From Bacillus sp. (in: firmicutes) (GTDB lineage Bacteria; Bacillota; Bacilli; Bacillales; Bacillaceae), in contig JAPSLU010000001.1 of NCBI GenBank assembly GCA_031180405.1, positions 1 through 64,000 on the forward strand: 64,000 nucleotides of DNA, read 5' to 3'. The number at the start of each line of letters is the position of its first letter. Positions within the stretch are counted from its first letter, which is position 1. The translations under genes and the position numbers were made by a program. The notes below the pieces were generated by a model. The model had not been told where the DNA came from, searched no databases, and saw only the letters and a list, made by a program, of their open reading frames with translations. Positions 51,562-60,576 of the stretch are shown one piece after another.

Positions 51562-53613
51562 ATGAATCGTAACTTAATGATATCAGGATTTTCAGATGAA
51601 ATCTCATCAGACTTTAATACCCAACTTGAAGTTGTTTCTAATTTGGGAATGAATTATATCTCAATACGTGGGATTGACGGGAAAAATATTGGTGATTTTA
51701 CTGTTGATGAATTTAAAGAGAATGTACTACCACGTCTTCAAACTGCACGAATTAGTGTTTCATCAGTCGGATCACCAATTGGGAAAGTGTTTATCAATGA
51801 TGAAGAAGGCTTTGCAAACCAAAAAAAAATGTTGGATACGCTTTGCCAGATTAGCAATCTACTAAATTGTCAATATATTCGTATTTTCAGCTTTTATATT
51901 CCAAAGGGAGAAAATGCTGATCATTATAAAGATGAAGTAATCAGGAAGTTAAAGGAATATTCAGCCATTGCAGAAAAATATGATGTCATCCTCCTTCATG
52001 AGAATGAGAAGGATATTTACGGTGATATTGGAAGACGTTGTAAAGAAATCTTAGATGAAGTGGGATCTCCTCACTTTAAGGCAATTTTTGATTTTGCGAA
52101 CTTTGTTCAATGTGGTGAAGACACACAAGAATGCTATGGCTTACTAAAAAATGATATCGCATACATTCACATTAAGGATGCCGTAACAACTGATAGTCAT
52201 AATGTGGTTTGTGGTACTGGAGATGGAAAAATTGCTGATATTTTATCACAGGCAATCCAAAGAGGCTATCAAGGATTTTTAACACTAGAACCTCATTTAG
52301 TTCTTTTTGACTCATTGAAAGATTTAGAACTTGAAGAAGCGACTGAAGTGATTAAAGAAACACAAGGATTAGATGGTGCTGGTGGATATAAGCTTCAATA
52401 TGAGGCGCTATTGGAAATACTAGGAAAAATCGAGAGTGAAGGAGAGAAGAATATGAATAAAGTAAGATTAGGTATTATCGGAATCGGGATTCAAGGTGGT
52501 ACTTACGCCGACTTTATCAAAGAAGGCAAAGTAAAAGGAATGGAGATCGGGGCTATTTGTGATATCGATCCTGAGAAAGAAACAATGGTTGAAGAAAAAT
52601 ATCCTGGTGTTCCATTCTATGAAAACTATATAGACCTTCTTGAAAGTGGAAATGTGGATGCAATTATAACAACCGTTCCTCACTATTTACATCCAGAAAT
52701 CGGAATTGCTGCATTAAAAAGAAATATTCATGCATTAGTGGAAAAACCAGCTGGTGTTTATACAAAACAAGTAAAAGAATTAAACGATTTTGCTTCAACA
52801 AAACCAGAATTAACATTTGGAATTATGTTTAATCAACGAACAAATCCACTTTATCAAAAAGTAAAAGAAATAATTGAAAATGGCGAAATCGGGAAAATCC
52901 GCCGTACAAACTGGATGATTACAACTTGGTGGAGACCACAAGGTTATTATGATTTAAGTGAATGGAGAGCAACTTGGGAAGGAGAAGGCGGTGGTGTTCT
53001 CGTCAACCAGGCACCACACCAATTAGATTTACTGCAATGGATTTGTGGTATGCCTAAAAAAGTCTACTCAAATGTCAAATACGGTTACCAAAGAAATATT
53101 GCAGTTGAAGATGAAGTAACAGCCATGCTTGATTATGGCAATGGAGCTACGGGTGTATTTATTACATGTACTCATGACGTTGTTGGGACAGATCGTTTTG
53201 AAATTTTAGGAGACAAAGGGAAGATTGTTGTCGATGACAGTAAAAAAGTAACAATTAAAAGACTTGCTCAACCTGAATCAGAAATGAGCGCAACCATTCC
53301 ATGGGGAGAAGTTTCAAATATTTTTAAAGGTGAAGGATTATCCAAAATCTACTCTGAGGAAGTACTAGAATTTGAAAGTGTCTGGGGTGCTCAACATATC
53401 GGAGTACTAGAGAACTTTGCTGCCAACATTCTTGATGGCGCACCACTATTAGCACCAGGTAGTGATGGTATTCACGGAGTGAGGTTAGCAAATGCCATTC
53501 ACTTATCAAGTTGGTTAGGTAAAGAAATAGAAATTCCGTTTGATGAAGATTTATTCCTAGATGAATTGAATAAAAGAGTTGAAGAAGAAAGAACGAGCTT
53601 AGTTAAACAATAA
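51562..53613 (+). CDS. Fusion: TIM-barrel sugar isomerase/epimerase (N) + Gfo/Idh/MocA oxidoreductase (C)
   Basis: N-term IolE/AP-endonuclease-2-type TIM barrel; C-term MNKVRLGIIGIGIQGGTYADF...LVEKPAGVYTK; single ORF. Confidence 0.85.
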   Translation: MNRNLMISGFSDEISSDFNTQLEVVSNLGMNYISIRGIDGKNIGDFTVDEFKENVLPRLQTARISVSSVGSPIGKVFINDEEGFANQKKMLDTLCQISNLLNCQYIRIFSFYIPKGENADHYKDEVIRKLKEYSAIAEKYDVILLHENEKDIYGDIGRRCKEILDEVGSPHFKAIFDFANFVQCGEDTQECYGLLKNDIAYIHIKDAVTTDSHNVVCGTGDGKIADILSQAIQRGYQGFLTLEPHLVLFDSLKDLELEEATEVIKETQGLDGAGGYKLQYEALLEILGKIESEGEKNMNKVRLGIIGIGIQGGTYADFIKEGKVKGMEIGAICDIDPEKETMVEEKYPGVPFYENYIDLLESGNVDAIITTVPHYLHPEIGIAALKRNIHALVEKPAGVYTKQVKELNDFASTKPELTFGIMFNQRTNPLYQKVKEIIENGEIGKIRRTNWMITTWWRPQGYYDLSEWRATWEGEGGGVLVNQAPHQLDLLQWICGMPKKVYSNVKYGYQRNIAVEDEVTAMLDYGNGATGVFITCTHDVVGTDRFEILGDKGKIVVDDSKKVTIKRLAQPESEMSATIPWGEVSNIFKGEGLSKIYSEEVLEFESVWGAQHIGVLENFAANILDGAPLLAPGSDGIHGVRLANAIHLSSWLGKEIEIPFDEDLFLDELNKRVEEERTSLVKQ

Positions 53614-53688
53614 TCTAATGTTTGTAGAATAAAATAAAGCTAGCCTTTTACCATTCAACAGCAGGCAGCTTTTAAAGGAGATTAACTT

Positions 53689-54711
53689 ATGCTAAAAGTA
53701 GCAGTTATAGGCCTTGGGGATATCTCAAAGATTCATATTCCTGCTATTCAAGAGAACCCTGAGGTTGAGCTGGTGGCAGTTTGTGATATTGATGAATCAT
53801 TAGCTGATACTGTACCTGGTATTCGCTTTTATACAGATTATCATGTGATGCTTGAAGAGGAGACTTTGGATTGTGTTCATATCTGCTTGCCACATTATCT
53901 CCACGTTCCTGCAACAAAAGCATGTGTTGAAAAAGGTATTCACGTTTTGCAAGAAAAGCCTCTCGCGATAAATAGAGAAGAAGGCTTAGAGCTAGTAAAA
54001 CTTGAAAAAGATAACCCGAATGTAAAGATTTGTATTTGCCACCAAAATCGTTATAACGAGACGTTTGAAACTCTAAAAAAGATCGTCCAAAGTGGAGCAT
54101 ATGGAAAGATTGTTGGCATTAAAGGGCTAGTTACTTGGTTTAGACCTAAGTCGTATTACGATGTAAAGCCTTGGCGTGGACAAATGAAGTACGCTGGTGG
54201 AGGTGTTATGATTAACCAATCCATTCATACATTAGATTTAATGCAGTTACTAGGTGGGGAGATTGAATCAATTAAAGGTTCCATTACCCAATTATTAGAT
54301 TATAGTATTGATGTCGAGGATACAGCAGTAGCTAACATTACATTTAAAAATGGTGCAACAGGGTTGTTTTTTGCTACAAATTCGAATGCAGAAAATTCTA
54401 GTGTTGAATTACATGTCGTCTTAGAAAATGGCAAATTTACGATTAAAGATAGTATTCTTACAAAAGTCGATGAAGATGGTAAGAAGGAAGAAATCATTGA
54501 AGATACAAAACTATCAGGTACCAAATTTTATTATGGTGCTAGTCATATCAAGATCATTGATACTTTCTATTCTTGTATTCGAAACAACACTCAAGATTAT
54601 GTTCATGTAGAAGATACATTACCATCGATTGAAATCATTGATGCAATCCGCAAATCATCCGAATTAAATAAATCAATTGATATGGAGGATTTCCAATATG
54701 CTAAAAGGTAA
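53689..54711 (+). CDS. Gfo/Idh/MocA family oxidoreductase
   Basis: VAVIGLGDISKIHIPAI, VLQEKPLA, GGGVMINQSIHTLDL. Confidence 0.92.
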   Translation: MLKVAVIGLGDISKIHIPAIQENPEVELVAVCDIDESLADTVPGIRFYTDYHVMLEEETLDCVHICLPHYLHVPATKACVEKGIHVLQEKPLAINREEGLELVKLEKDNPNVKICICHQNRYNETFETLKKIVQSGAYGKIVGIKGLVTWFRPKSYYDVKPWRGQMKYAGGGVMINQSIHTLDLMQLLGGEIESIKGSITQLLDYSIDVEDTAVANITFKNGATGLFFATNSNAENSSVELHVVLENGKFTIKDSILTKVDEDGKKEEIIEDTKLSGTKFYYGASHIKIIDTFYSCIRNNTQDYVHVEDTLPSIEIIDAIRKSSELNKSIDMEDFQYAKR

Positions 54712-55558
54712 ATTTGGTGTACAAATGATGATGCTAAAAGGCAAAGTCGAAGAACTTGGTGCCTATGAAACAATGAGAAAAATAAAAGACCTTGGTTACC
54801 GAAGTGTAGAGGTGTCACAAATTCCGATGACACCGGAAAATGTAGCTGAATTAAAAAGAGCTAGCAAGGATTTCGATATCGAAATTGCTGCATGTTCAGC
54901 TGCACTAGAACCAAACATGCCAGGTATGCCTGGAGAAACGTTAGCAACTGATTTCGAAAAAATCGTCAATGATTGTAAAATATTAAATTGTAACTACTTA
55001 CGTATAGGGATGCTACCATTGCACTTAATGGGCAACAAAGATAAAATTATGGAATTTATTCAAAAAGCAGAAGCAATGGCTGAGAAATTAGCTGAGCATG
55101 GTATTGAATTATACTACCATAACCACCATATCGAATTCGAACAATATGATGGTGAAACACTTTTAGATATTATGAAAAATCATACTTCTAAAATTGGGTT
55201 TGAATTGGATGTTCACTGGATTCATAGGGGTGGAGAAAACCCGGTAGATGTCATCAATCGATTTGAAAATCGTATTTCACTTATTCACTTGAAAGACTAT
55301 CGAATTGGTCATCTTGATGTAACGGAAGAAGATTTGAAAGAAAGACAAAGATTCTGGGCGAAATTTACTAATGTTATTGAGTTTGCAGAGGTAGGTCAAG
55401 GTAGCTTGGACTTTACAGCAATTATTGAAGCGGGTCTGAAGAGTGGGGCAAAATATTTCTTAGTCGAACAGGATGATACATATGGCCGTGATCCATTTGA
55501 CTGCCTACAAACATCTGCGGAGCATTTAAGGAAGCTAGGATATGCTGATTGGTTTTAA
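54701..55558 (+). CDS. Sugar phosphate isomerase/epimerase family TIM-barrel protein
   Basis: KIKDLGYRSVEVSQI, YYHNHHIEFEQ, GFELDVHWIHRGGENP; start at MLKGKFGVQ behind GGAGG. Confidence 0.9.
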   Translation, partial: LKGKFGVQMMMLKGKVEELGAYETMRKIKDLGYRSVEVSQIPMTPENVAELKRASKDFDIEIAACSAALEPNMPGMPGETLATDFEKIVNDCKILNCNYLRIGMLPLHLMGNKDKIMEFIQKAEAMAEKLAEHGIELYYHNHHIEFEQYDGETLLDIMKNHTSKIGFELDVHWIHRGGENPVDVINRFENRISLIHLKDYRIGHLDVTEEDLKERQRFWAKFTNVIEFAEVGQGSLDFTAIIEAGLKSGAKYFLVEQDDTYGRDPFDCLQTSAEHLRKLGYADWF

Positions 55559-55590
55559 ATAGAGCAAAGCTATAAAAATCAAATAATAAG

Positions 55591-55626
55591 AAATGGCAGA
55601 TCTTATGATAGGATCTGCCATTTTTT
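55591..55626 (+). terminator. Terminator of module B
   Basis: AAATGGCAGATC...GGATCTGCCATTTTTT. Confidence 0.85.
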
Positions 55627-55790
55627 ATTGTTTAGGAAATGATTCTTGATGTGAGTAGCGGCTTGATACCAGCTTCAGCAGTCTTAGTTTTTGCAATAAA
55701 AGTAGGATCTAAATCGTCTTATTGTCCGGGGGTGACCAGGTGCTTGAACTTTTGTTCGGGCTTGACAGAATGTGAGGGAATTTGTCGAAT

Positions 55791-55874
55791 GATAGATTAT
55801 TTTAAAAAGTTGATAGATTACTATCTATAGTTGATAGATTTTTCGCAAAAGTTGATAGATTATCGGACATAACT
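55791..55874. repeat. Four-unit 21-bp periodic array
   Basis: GATAGATT at 55791, 55812, 55833, 55854; units end in GTT. Confidence 0.7.
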
Positions 55875-55900
55875 GCAAGTTTCAGCCAGCCTAAAGATAT

Positions 55901-55936
55901 AATGCTCACTACACAAAGGGTGTGAGCATTTTTACT
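55901..55936. terminator. Terminator-like hairpin
   Basis: AATGCTCAC...GTGTGAGCATTTTT. Confidence 0.65.
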
Positions 55937-55942
55937 ATTATA

Positions 55943-56079
55943 TTACTGCAAATCTGCAGCTCCTTGTGTGATTAAGTCAAATAATTCCTCGATATCATCT
56001 GCTACTACGTAAGAGAATGCGATACGAAGGTCTGTGGAGTTAATTAAAATCATACCAACGCCAGTGAGATCGTTCCCCT
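55943..56079 (-). pseudogene. C-terminal remnant of a PLP-dependent aminotransferase-like gene
   Basis: Reads GNDLTGVGMILINSTDLRIAFSYVVADDIEELFDLITQGAADLQ* with no start or upstream domain. Confidence 0.55.
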
Positions 56080-56140
56080 AATGAATTTATAACACACATG
56101 CGAAAACCTACTCAAAAAAGACGAGTAGGTTTTTTATTTC

Positions 56141-57310
56141 CTAGTTTTGATTATTAAGCGTTAAACGTAATTCAGGAATCTCTAAAAAATCCTTAATAGC
56201 AAATGCGCACGCACCCATAACAGCCGCTTGTTTGCCTAGGTCAGAAATAAATAATTCATTATAATAGCTCACTGAAGAAATAAGATTAGACTTAATTTTA
56301 TCAATAGCATCTGGATAAAGCTTCAATAATTCACTATTTAAAACCAATGTTTCAGGATTTAATAAATTAATAATGTTATTTAATCCAATTGCTACATATT
56401 GAATAAATCGCTCTAAATGATCACAGGTTACGGGATCTTCATCCTTAATTAGCATTTTTACATCCTCATAGGTTATACCTTGTTTTTGATGTAATTCTTC
56501 AAGCTGGTTAAAGAAGCTAGCTTCAGAAGCATATAATTCCCAACAACCTAAATTTCCGCAATTACATGGTTTGCCGTCAGGAACAATAATCATGTGACCC
56601 ATTTCACCGGCATACCCATGGTATCCTTTAAGGAGGTCTCCGTTTATTAAGATACCAAGTCCAATGCCAGAGTACATGCTGATACTTATCAAATTCTCAC
56701 TATGGTGACGGACATATACTTTCTCTGCAAATGAGCATAAGTTTGCATTATTCTCAATATGTATGTTTATATTGAGCTCTTTCTCTAAATCTTTTTTTAA
56801 GTTCTTGTTTTCCCATTTATGCTGGGGAACAAAATTGATCATTTCATTTTTTGATACGATACCATGTACTCCGATAACAACACCTATAAGTCCAAAACGA
56901 CTTTCTGAACATTGCTTATTAAAAGCTTTTATTTGATTTGTTAGGATTTCAAGAATTTCATCATAATGTGAGCTTTTTAATTCGATTACTTCTGTTTGAA
57001 TAGGCGTCCCGGATAAATCAGATAATGTGAATGTGACTTGTTTATAATCCAAGTCTACTCCTAATGCGTAACCTGCATGACGATTAAGAGACAGCATGAT
57101 CGGCTTTCTTCCAACATGATGATGTTCTTGTTGGGATTCTACAATTAATTCTTCTTCTAACAAATCAGCTACTTGTACAGAGATGGTAGCTCTTGTTAAA
57201 TTAGTGATTTTTGATAAATCAGCTCTTGAGATCATTCCTTCTTCAATAATTTTACTTATAATTAACCGTCTATTAATTTGTTTTATATAAGCAGCATCAC
57301 CAGTTGCCAT
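56141..57310 (-). CDS. ROK family transcriptional regulator (XylR/NagC type)
   Basis: wHTH ISRADLSKITNLTRATISVQVADLLEE; GYALGVDLDYKQ; CNCGNLGCWE zinc motif; start reset to MATGDAAYIKQ. Confidence 0.92.
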   Translation of the reverse strand: MATGDAAYIKQINRRLIISKIIEEGMISRADLSKITNLTRATISVQVADLLEEELIVESQQEHHHVGRKPIMLSLNRHAGYALGVDLDYKQVTFTLSDLSGTPIQTEVIELKSSHYDEILEILTNQIKAFNKQCSESRFGLIGVVIGVHGIVSKNEMINFVPQHKWENKNLKKDLEKELNINIHIENNANLCSFAEKVYVRHHSENLISISMYSGIGLGILINGDLLKGYHGYAGEMGHMIIVPDGKPCNCGNLGCWELYASEASFFNQLEELHQKQGITYEDVKMLIKDEDPVTCDHLERFIQYVAIGLNNIINLLNPETLVLNSELLKLYPDAIDKIKSNLISSVSYYNELFISDLGKQAAVMGACAFAIKDFLEIPELRLTLNNQN

Positions 57311-57475
57311 GTAATCACCCTTCTGATATATGGTAGATAAAACGTTTCTTTCGCCAATTAAATCATTATACATTTTGCCATATTATATGAAAATCAACCA
57401 TACATAAAATGGGGAAAATCGTATAAATCAACATATTGACGAGTAGAAGTAGAAGTGATATTCTACAGATATCAC

Positions 57476-57502
57476 ATTAATTTGTTTTGTAAACTAATTA
57501 AT
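57476..57502. promoter_or_regulatory. Operator-like site between ROK regulator and uxaC
   Basis: ATTAATTTGTTTTGTAAACTAATTAAT; XylR/NagC-like imperfect palindrome; matches site upstream of gndA. Confidence 0.75.
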
Positions 57503-57596
57503 GTAACAGATGAATTATAACATAACTATTGTGTAGAAAAATGAATTTATAATAGAAATTTTTGTATTATATCAATTATTTTGTTTTGGAAAAAGT

Positions 57597-57622
57597 TAAG
57601 TTAATTGGAGCTGAAATCAACC
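57597..57622. repeat. Very short derivative of the 130-bp repeat
   Basis: TAAGTTAATTGGAGCTGAAATCAACC. Confidence 0.4.
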
Positions 57623-57682
57623 AAGCAGGGAGAAGAACAGCTGAATGATTAAAAACTATACAAAGGACTTGGAGGAGAACAA

Positions 57683-59086
57683 ATGAAAACGTTTTTAAGC
57701 GAGGATTTTTTATTAACAAATACGACTGCAGAGAATCTTTACCATAACGTAATGAAAGACTTACCAATTTTCGACTACCATTGTCATTTAAGTCCAAAAG
57801 AAATCTATGAAAATCAATCCTTTGAAAATATCACAAAGCTCTGGCTAGCTGGAGATCACTATAAATGGCGTGCTATGCGAATTCATGGAGTAAAAGAAGC
57901 CTTAATAACAGGGGATGCTAGTGATTGGGAGAAGTTTGAGGCTTGGGCTGAAACAGTACCACATTTATTCGGAAATCCATTATATCACTGGACACATATG
58001 GAATTAAGAACATACTTCGGAATTACAAAGCTTTTATCTCCGGATACTGCTAAGGAGATTTGGGAAGAATGTAATGAAAAGTTGCAAACAGACGATTTTA
58101 AGCCTCGTCGCTTTATTGAAAGATCAAATGTTCAATTTGTCGGTACAACAGATGATCCTGCAGATACGCTGGAATATCATAAATTAATAAAAGAAGATTC
58201 AAGCTTCCAGGTTGTTGTAGCTCCAACATTTCGCCCTGATCAGGCCATTTATATAGAAAGAACTAGTTTTGAAGAATATCTAACAAAGTTAGAAGATGCC
58301 TCAGGAGTTAAGATTGAAGGACTTGGTGGATTAGTTGAAGCATTAAAGCAACGAGTAGATCACTTTGCTGATCATGGTTGTTATGCATCTGATCATGATA
58401 TCCCGCTTATGGCGTTCCAACAACTACCGAAAAATGAAGTTGAGGAGATCTTTTCAAAACGTTTGCGTCATGAGGAACTAACAAGTGACGAATTAATTGG
58501 ATATCGTTCGTATTTACTTGTTGAATTAGGAAAAATGTACGCAGAAAAAGAATGGGTTATGCAACTGCATATGGGTGGTTTAAGAAATAATAATACGTAT
58601 ATGAAGGAATTAATTGGTGCTGACGGTGGGTTTGATTCAATCGGAGACAACTTGTTAGCTGAAGGGCTTTCACGATTCCTAGATACATTAGATCAAGCAA
58701 GATCATTACCTAGAACGGTTCTGTACAACTTAAATCCACGTGATAACTATGTGATTGGGACAATGATTGGAAACTTCTTTGAAGAAGGAATTCCTGGGAA
58801 GGTTCAATTTGGATCTGGCTGGTGGTTTAACGATCAATATAATGGAATGCTAAATCAAATGACAGACCTAGCAAACTTAGGCATTCTGAGCCATTTCATC
58901 GGAATGACAACGGATTCTAGAAGTCTTCTGTCGTATGTTCGTCATGAGTATTTTAGAAGAATTGTATGTAATATCCTCGGAGAATGGGTTGAAGAAGGAA
59001 AAGTACCAAATGATGAAGTCATTTTACAGCAAATGATCACAAATATCGGATTCAAAAATGCACAAAACTATTTTTCTAAGCGATGA
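57683..59086 (+). CDS. uxaC: Glucuronate (uronate) isomerase
   Basis: LPIFDYHCHLSPKEIYENQSFENITKLWLAGDHYKWRAMRIHGV. Confidence 0.96.
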   Translation: MKTFLSEDFLLTNTTAENLYHNVMKDLPIFDYHCHLSPKEIYENQSFENITKLWLAGDHYKWRAMRIHGVKEALITGDASDWEKFEAWAETVPHLFGNPLYHWTHMELRTYFGITKLLSPDTAKEIWEECNEKLQTDDFKPRRFIERSNVQFVGTTDDPADTLEYHKLIKEDSSFQVVVAPTFRPDQAIYIERTSFEEYLTKLEDASGVKIEGLGGLVEALKQRVDHFADHGCYASDHDIPLMAFQQLPKNEVEEIFSKRLRHEELTSDELIGYRSYLLVELGKMYAEKEWVMQLHMGGLRNNNTYMKELIGADGGFDSIGDNLLAEGLSRFLDTLDQARSLPRTVLYNLNPRDNYVIGTMIGNFFEEGIPGKVQFGSGWWFNDQYNGMLNQMTDLANLGILSHFIGMTTDSRSLLSYVRHEYFRRIVCNILGEWVEEGKVPNDEVILQQMITNIGFKNAQNYFSKR

Positions 59087-59139
59087 GGCTTCTTTCTATA
59101 AAAAAGATTATCTAAAAATACTTTGAACAAAACTTTGTA

Positions 59140-59177
59140 GGTTGATTGGAGCGAGCATCCTGGAGCTCCAATCAACC
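59140..59177. repeat. 38-bp internally deleted derivative of the 130-bp repeat (perfect hairpin)
   Basis: GGTTGATTGGAGC-gagcatcctgga-GCTCCAATCAACC. Confidence 0.8.
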
Positions 59178-59248
59178 AACCCTTACACTAGTTAAAAAGC
59201 AAATAGTTTACGGAAACAGCCAATAATTTAAAGGAGCAGATATAAGTT

Positions 59249-60517
59249 ATGGGTATTCTTCAAGATTTATTAAAAGACATTCCAGTTCCAAAAATGGTGA
59301 AGGTAAGACAGAACTTTGACAACAGTAAGATAGAAGATATCGAACAAGCTTTAAATGAGAAATTCCAACAAGAATCCATCCGTTCTAAAGTAAAACCAGG
59401 AATGGAAATTGCCATTGCAGTTGGAAGCCGTGGAATGGATCGACTTGTTGAAATTACGGCAAAAACGGTTCAATTTCTAAAGGATTTAGGCGCTACTCCA
59501 TTTATTGTCCCTAGTATGGGAAGTCATGGCGGGGCAACTGCTGAGGGACAAAAAGAGGTCTTGGCCCATCTTGGTGTAACAGAAGAAAGTGTAAAAGCGG
59601 AAATCCGTTCCTCTATGGAAGTGATCAAATTAGGAGAATTGCCAAACGGATTACCAGTATATATAGACAAATATGCCTCACAGGCAGATGGAATTGTTGT
59701 AATTAATCGTATTAAACCACATACCGCATTTAGAGGACCAGTTGAAAGTGGCATCATGAAGATGATCAGTATCGGCTTAGGGAAGCAAAAAGGTGCTGAA
59801 GCTACTCATCAATTAGGATTTAAATATATGGCTGAAAATGTTCCGGCTATGGCTCGAATGATGATGGAAAAAACACCAATTCTTTTCGGAGTAGCCACTC
59901 TTGAAAATGCATTTGATAAAGTGGCAAGAGTTGAGGTTTTAGCGGTAGAAGAGATCGAAGAAAAAGAGCCAGCTCTTCAAGCGCTAGCAAAACAATTATT
60001 GCCTAAATTGTTCTTTGAGCAAATTGACGTTCTTGTAATTGACGAGATTGGCAAAAACATTAGTGGTGATGGAATGGATCCGAATATTACAGGGAGATAT
60101 CCAACACCTTACGCTAAGGGTGGACCTGATGTAAATAAAATGGTTGTTCTTGATTTAACCCACCAAACAGAGGGGAATGCAAATGGAGTAGGAACAGCAG
60201 ATTTTACGACACAACGTCTTGTTGACAAAATGGACCGCGAAGTGACATATGCGAACGGACTTACTTCAACAGTATGTGCTCCAACGAAAATCGCAACAAC
60301 TTTAGCAAATGATAGAGACGCCATAAAAGCTGCTATCAAAACATGTAATATTTTAGACTTTACAAAAGTAAAAATGGTCCGTATTAAAAATACATTAGAT
60401 ATCGCTGAAATTGAAGTTTCAGAAGCTTTGATTGATCATGTAACAGGGCATCCTGATATGGAACTAATATCAGATCCTTTTGAATTACGATTTAATGAGG
60501 ACGGAAACTTAATATAA
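59249..60517 (+). CDS. LarA-family (nickel-dependent hydroxyacid racemase/epimerase) homologue; predicted D-gluconate/D-mannonate 2-epimerase
   Basis: LarA-type PSMGSHGGATAEGQ, NRIKPHTAFRGPVESGIMKMISIGLGKQKGAEATH; operon with larE and larB. Confidence 0.8.
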   Translation: MGILQDLLKDIPVPKMVKVRQNFDNSKIEDIEQALNEKFQQESIRSKVKPGMEIAIAVGSRGMDRLVEITAKTVQFLKDLGATPFIVPSMGSHGGATAEGQKEVLAHLGVTEESVKAEIRSSMEVIKLGELPNGLPVYIDKYASQADGIVVINRIKPHTAFRGPVESGIMKMISIGLGKQKGAEATHQLGFKYMAENVPAMARMMMEKTPILFGVATLENAFDKVARVEVLAVEEIEEKEPALQALAKQLLPKLFFEQIDVLVIDEIGKNISGDGMDPNITGRYPTPYAKGGPDVNKMVVLDLTHQTEGNANGVGTADFTTQRLVDKMDREVTYANGLTSTVCAPTKIATTLANDRDAIKAAIKTCNILDFTKVKMVRIKNTLDIAEIEVSEALIDHVTGHPDMELISDPFELRFNEDGNLI

Positions 60518-60576
60518 GAGATTGTCATTAAATATATAACACACGATGTTTGAATAAAATGAGGGGGACTTTTAAA

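Noticed and set aside
55639-55830. 63-aa ORF containing part of the 21-bp array
   Set aside because: No RBS; stop falls inside the array; more likely intergenic.
55791-55874. CRISPR array
   Set aside because: Conserved part is only 8-11 nt, period 21 nt, no cas genes; not CRISPR.
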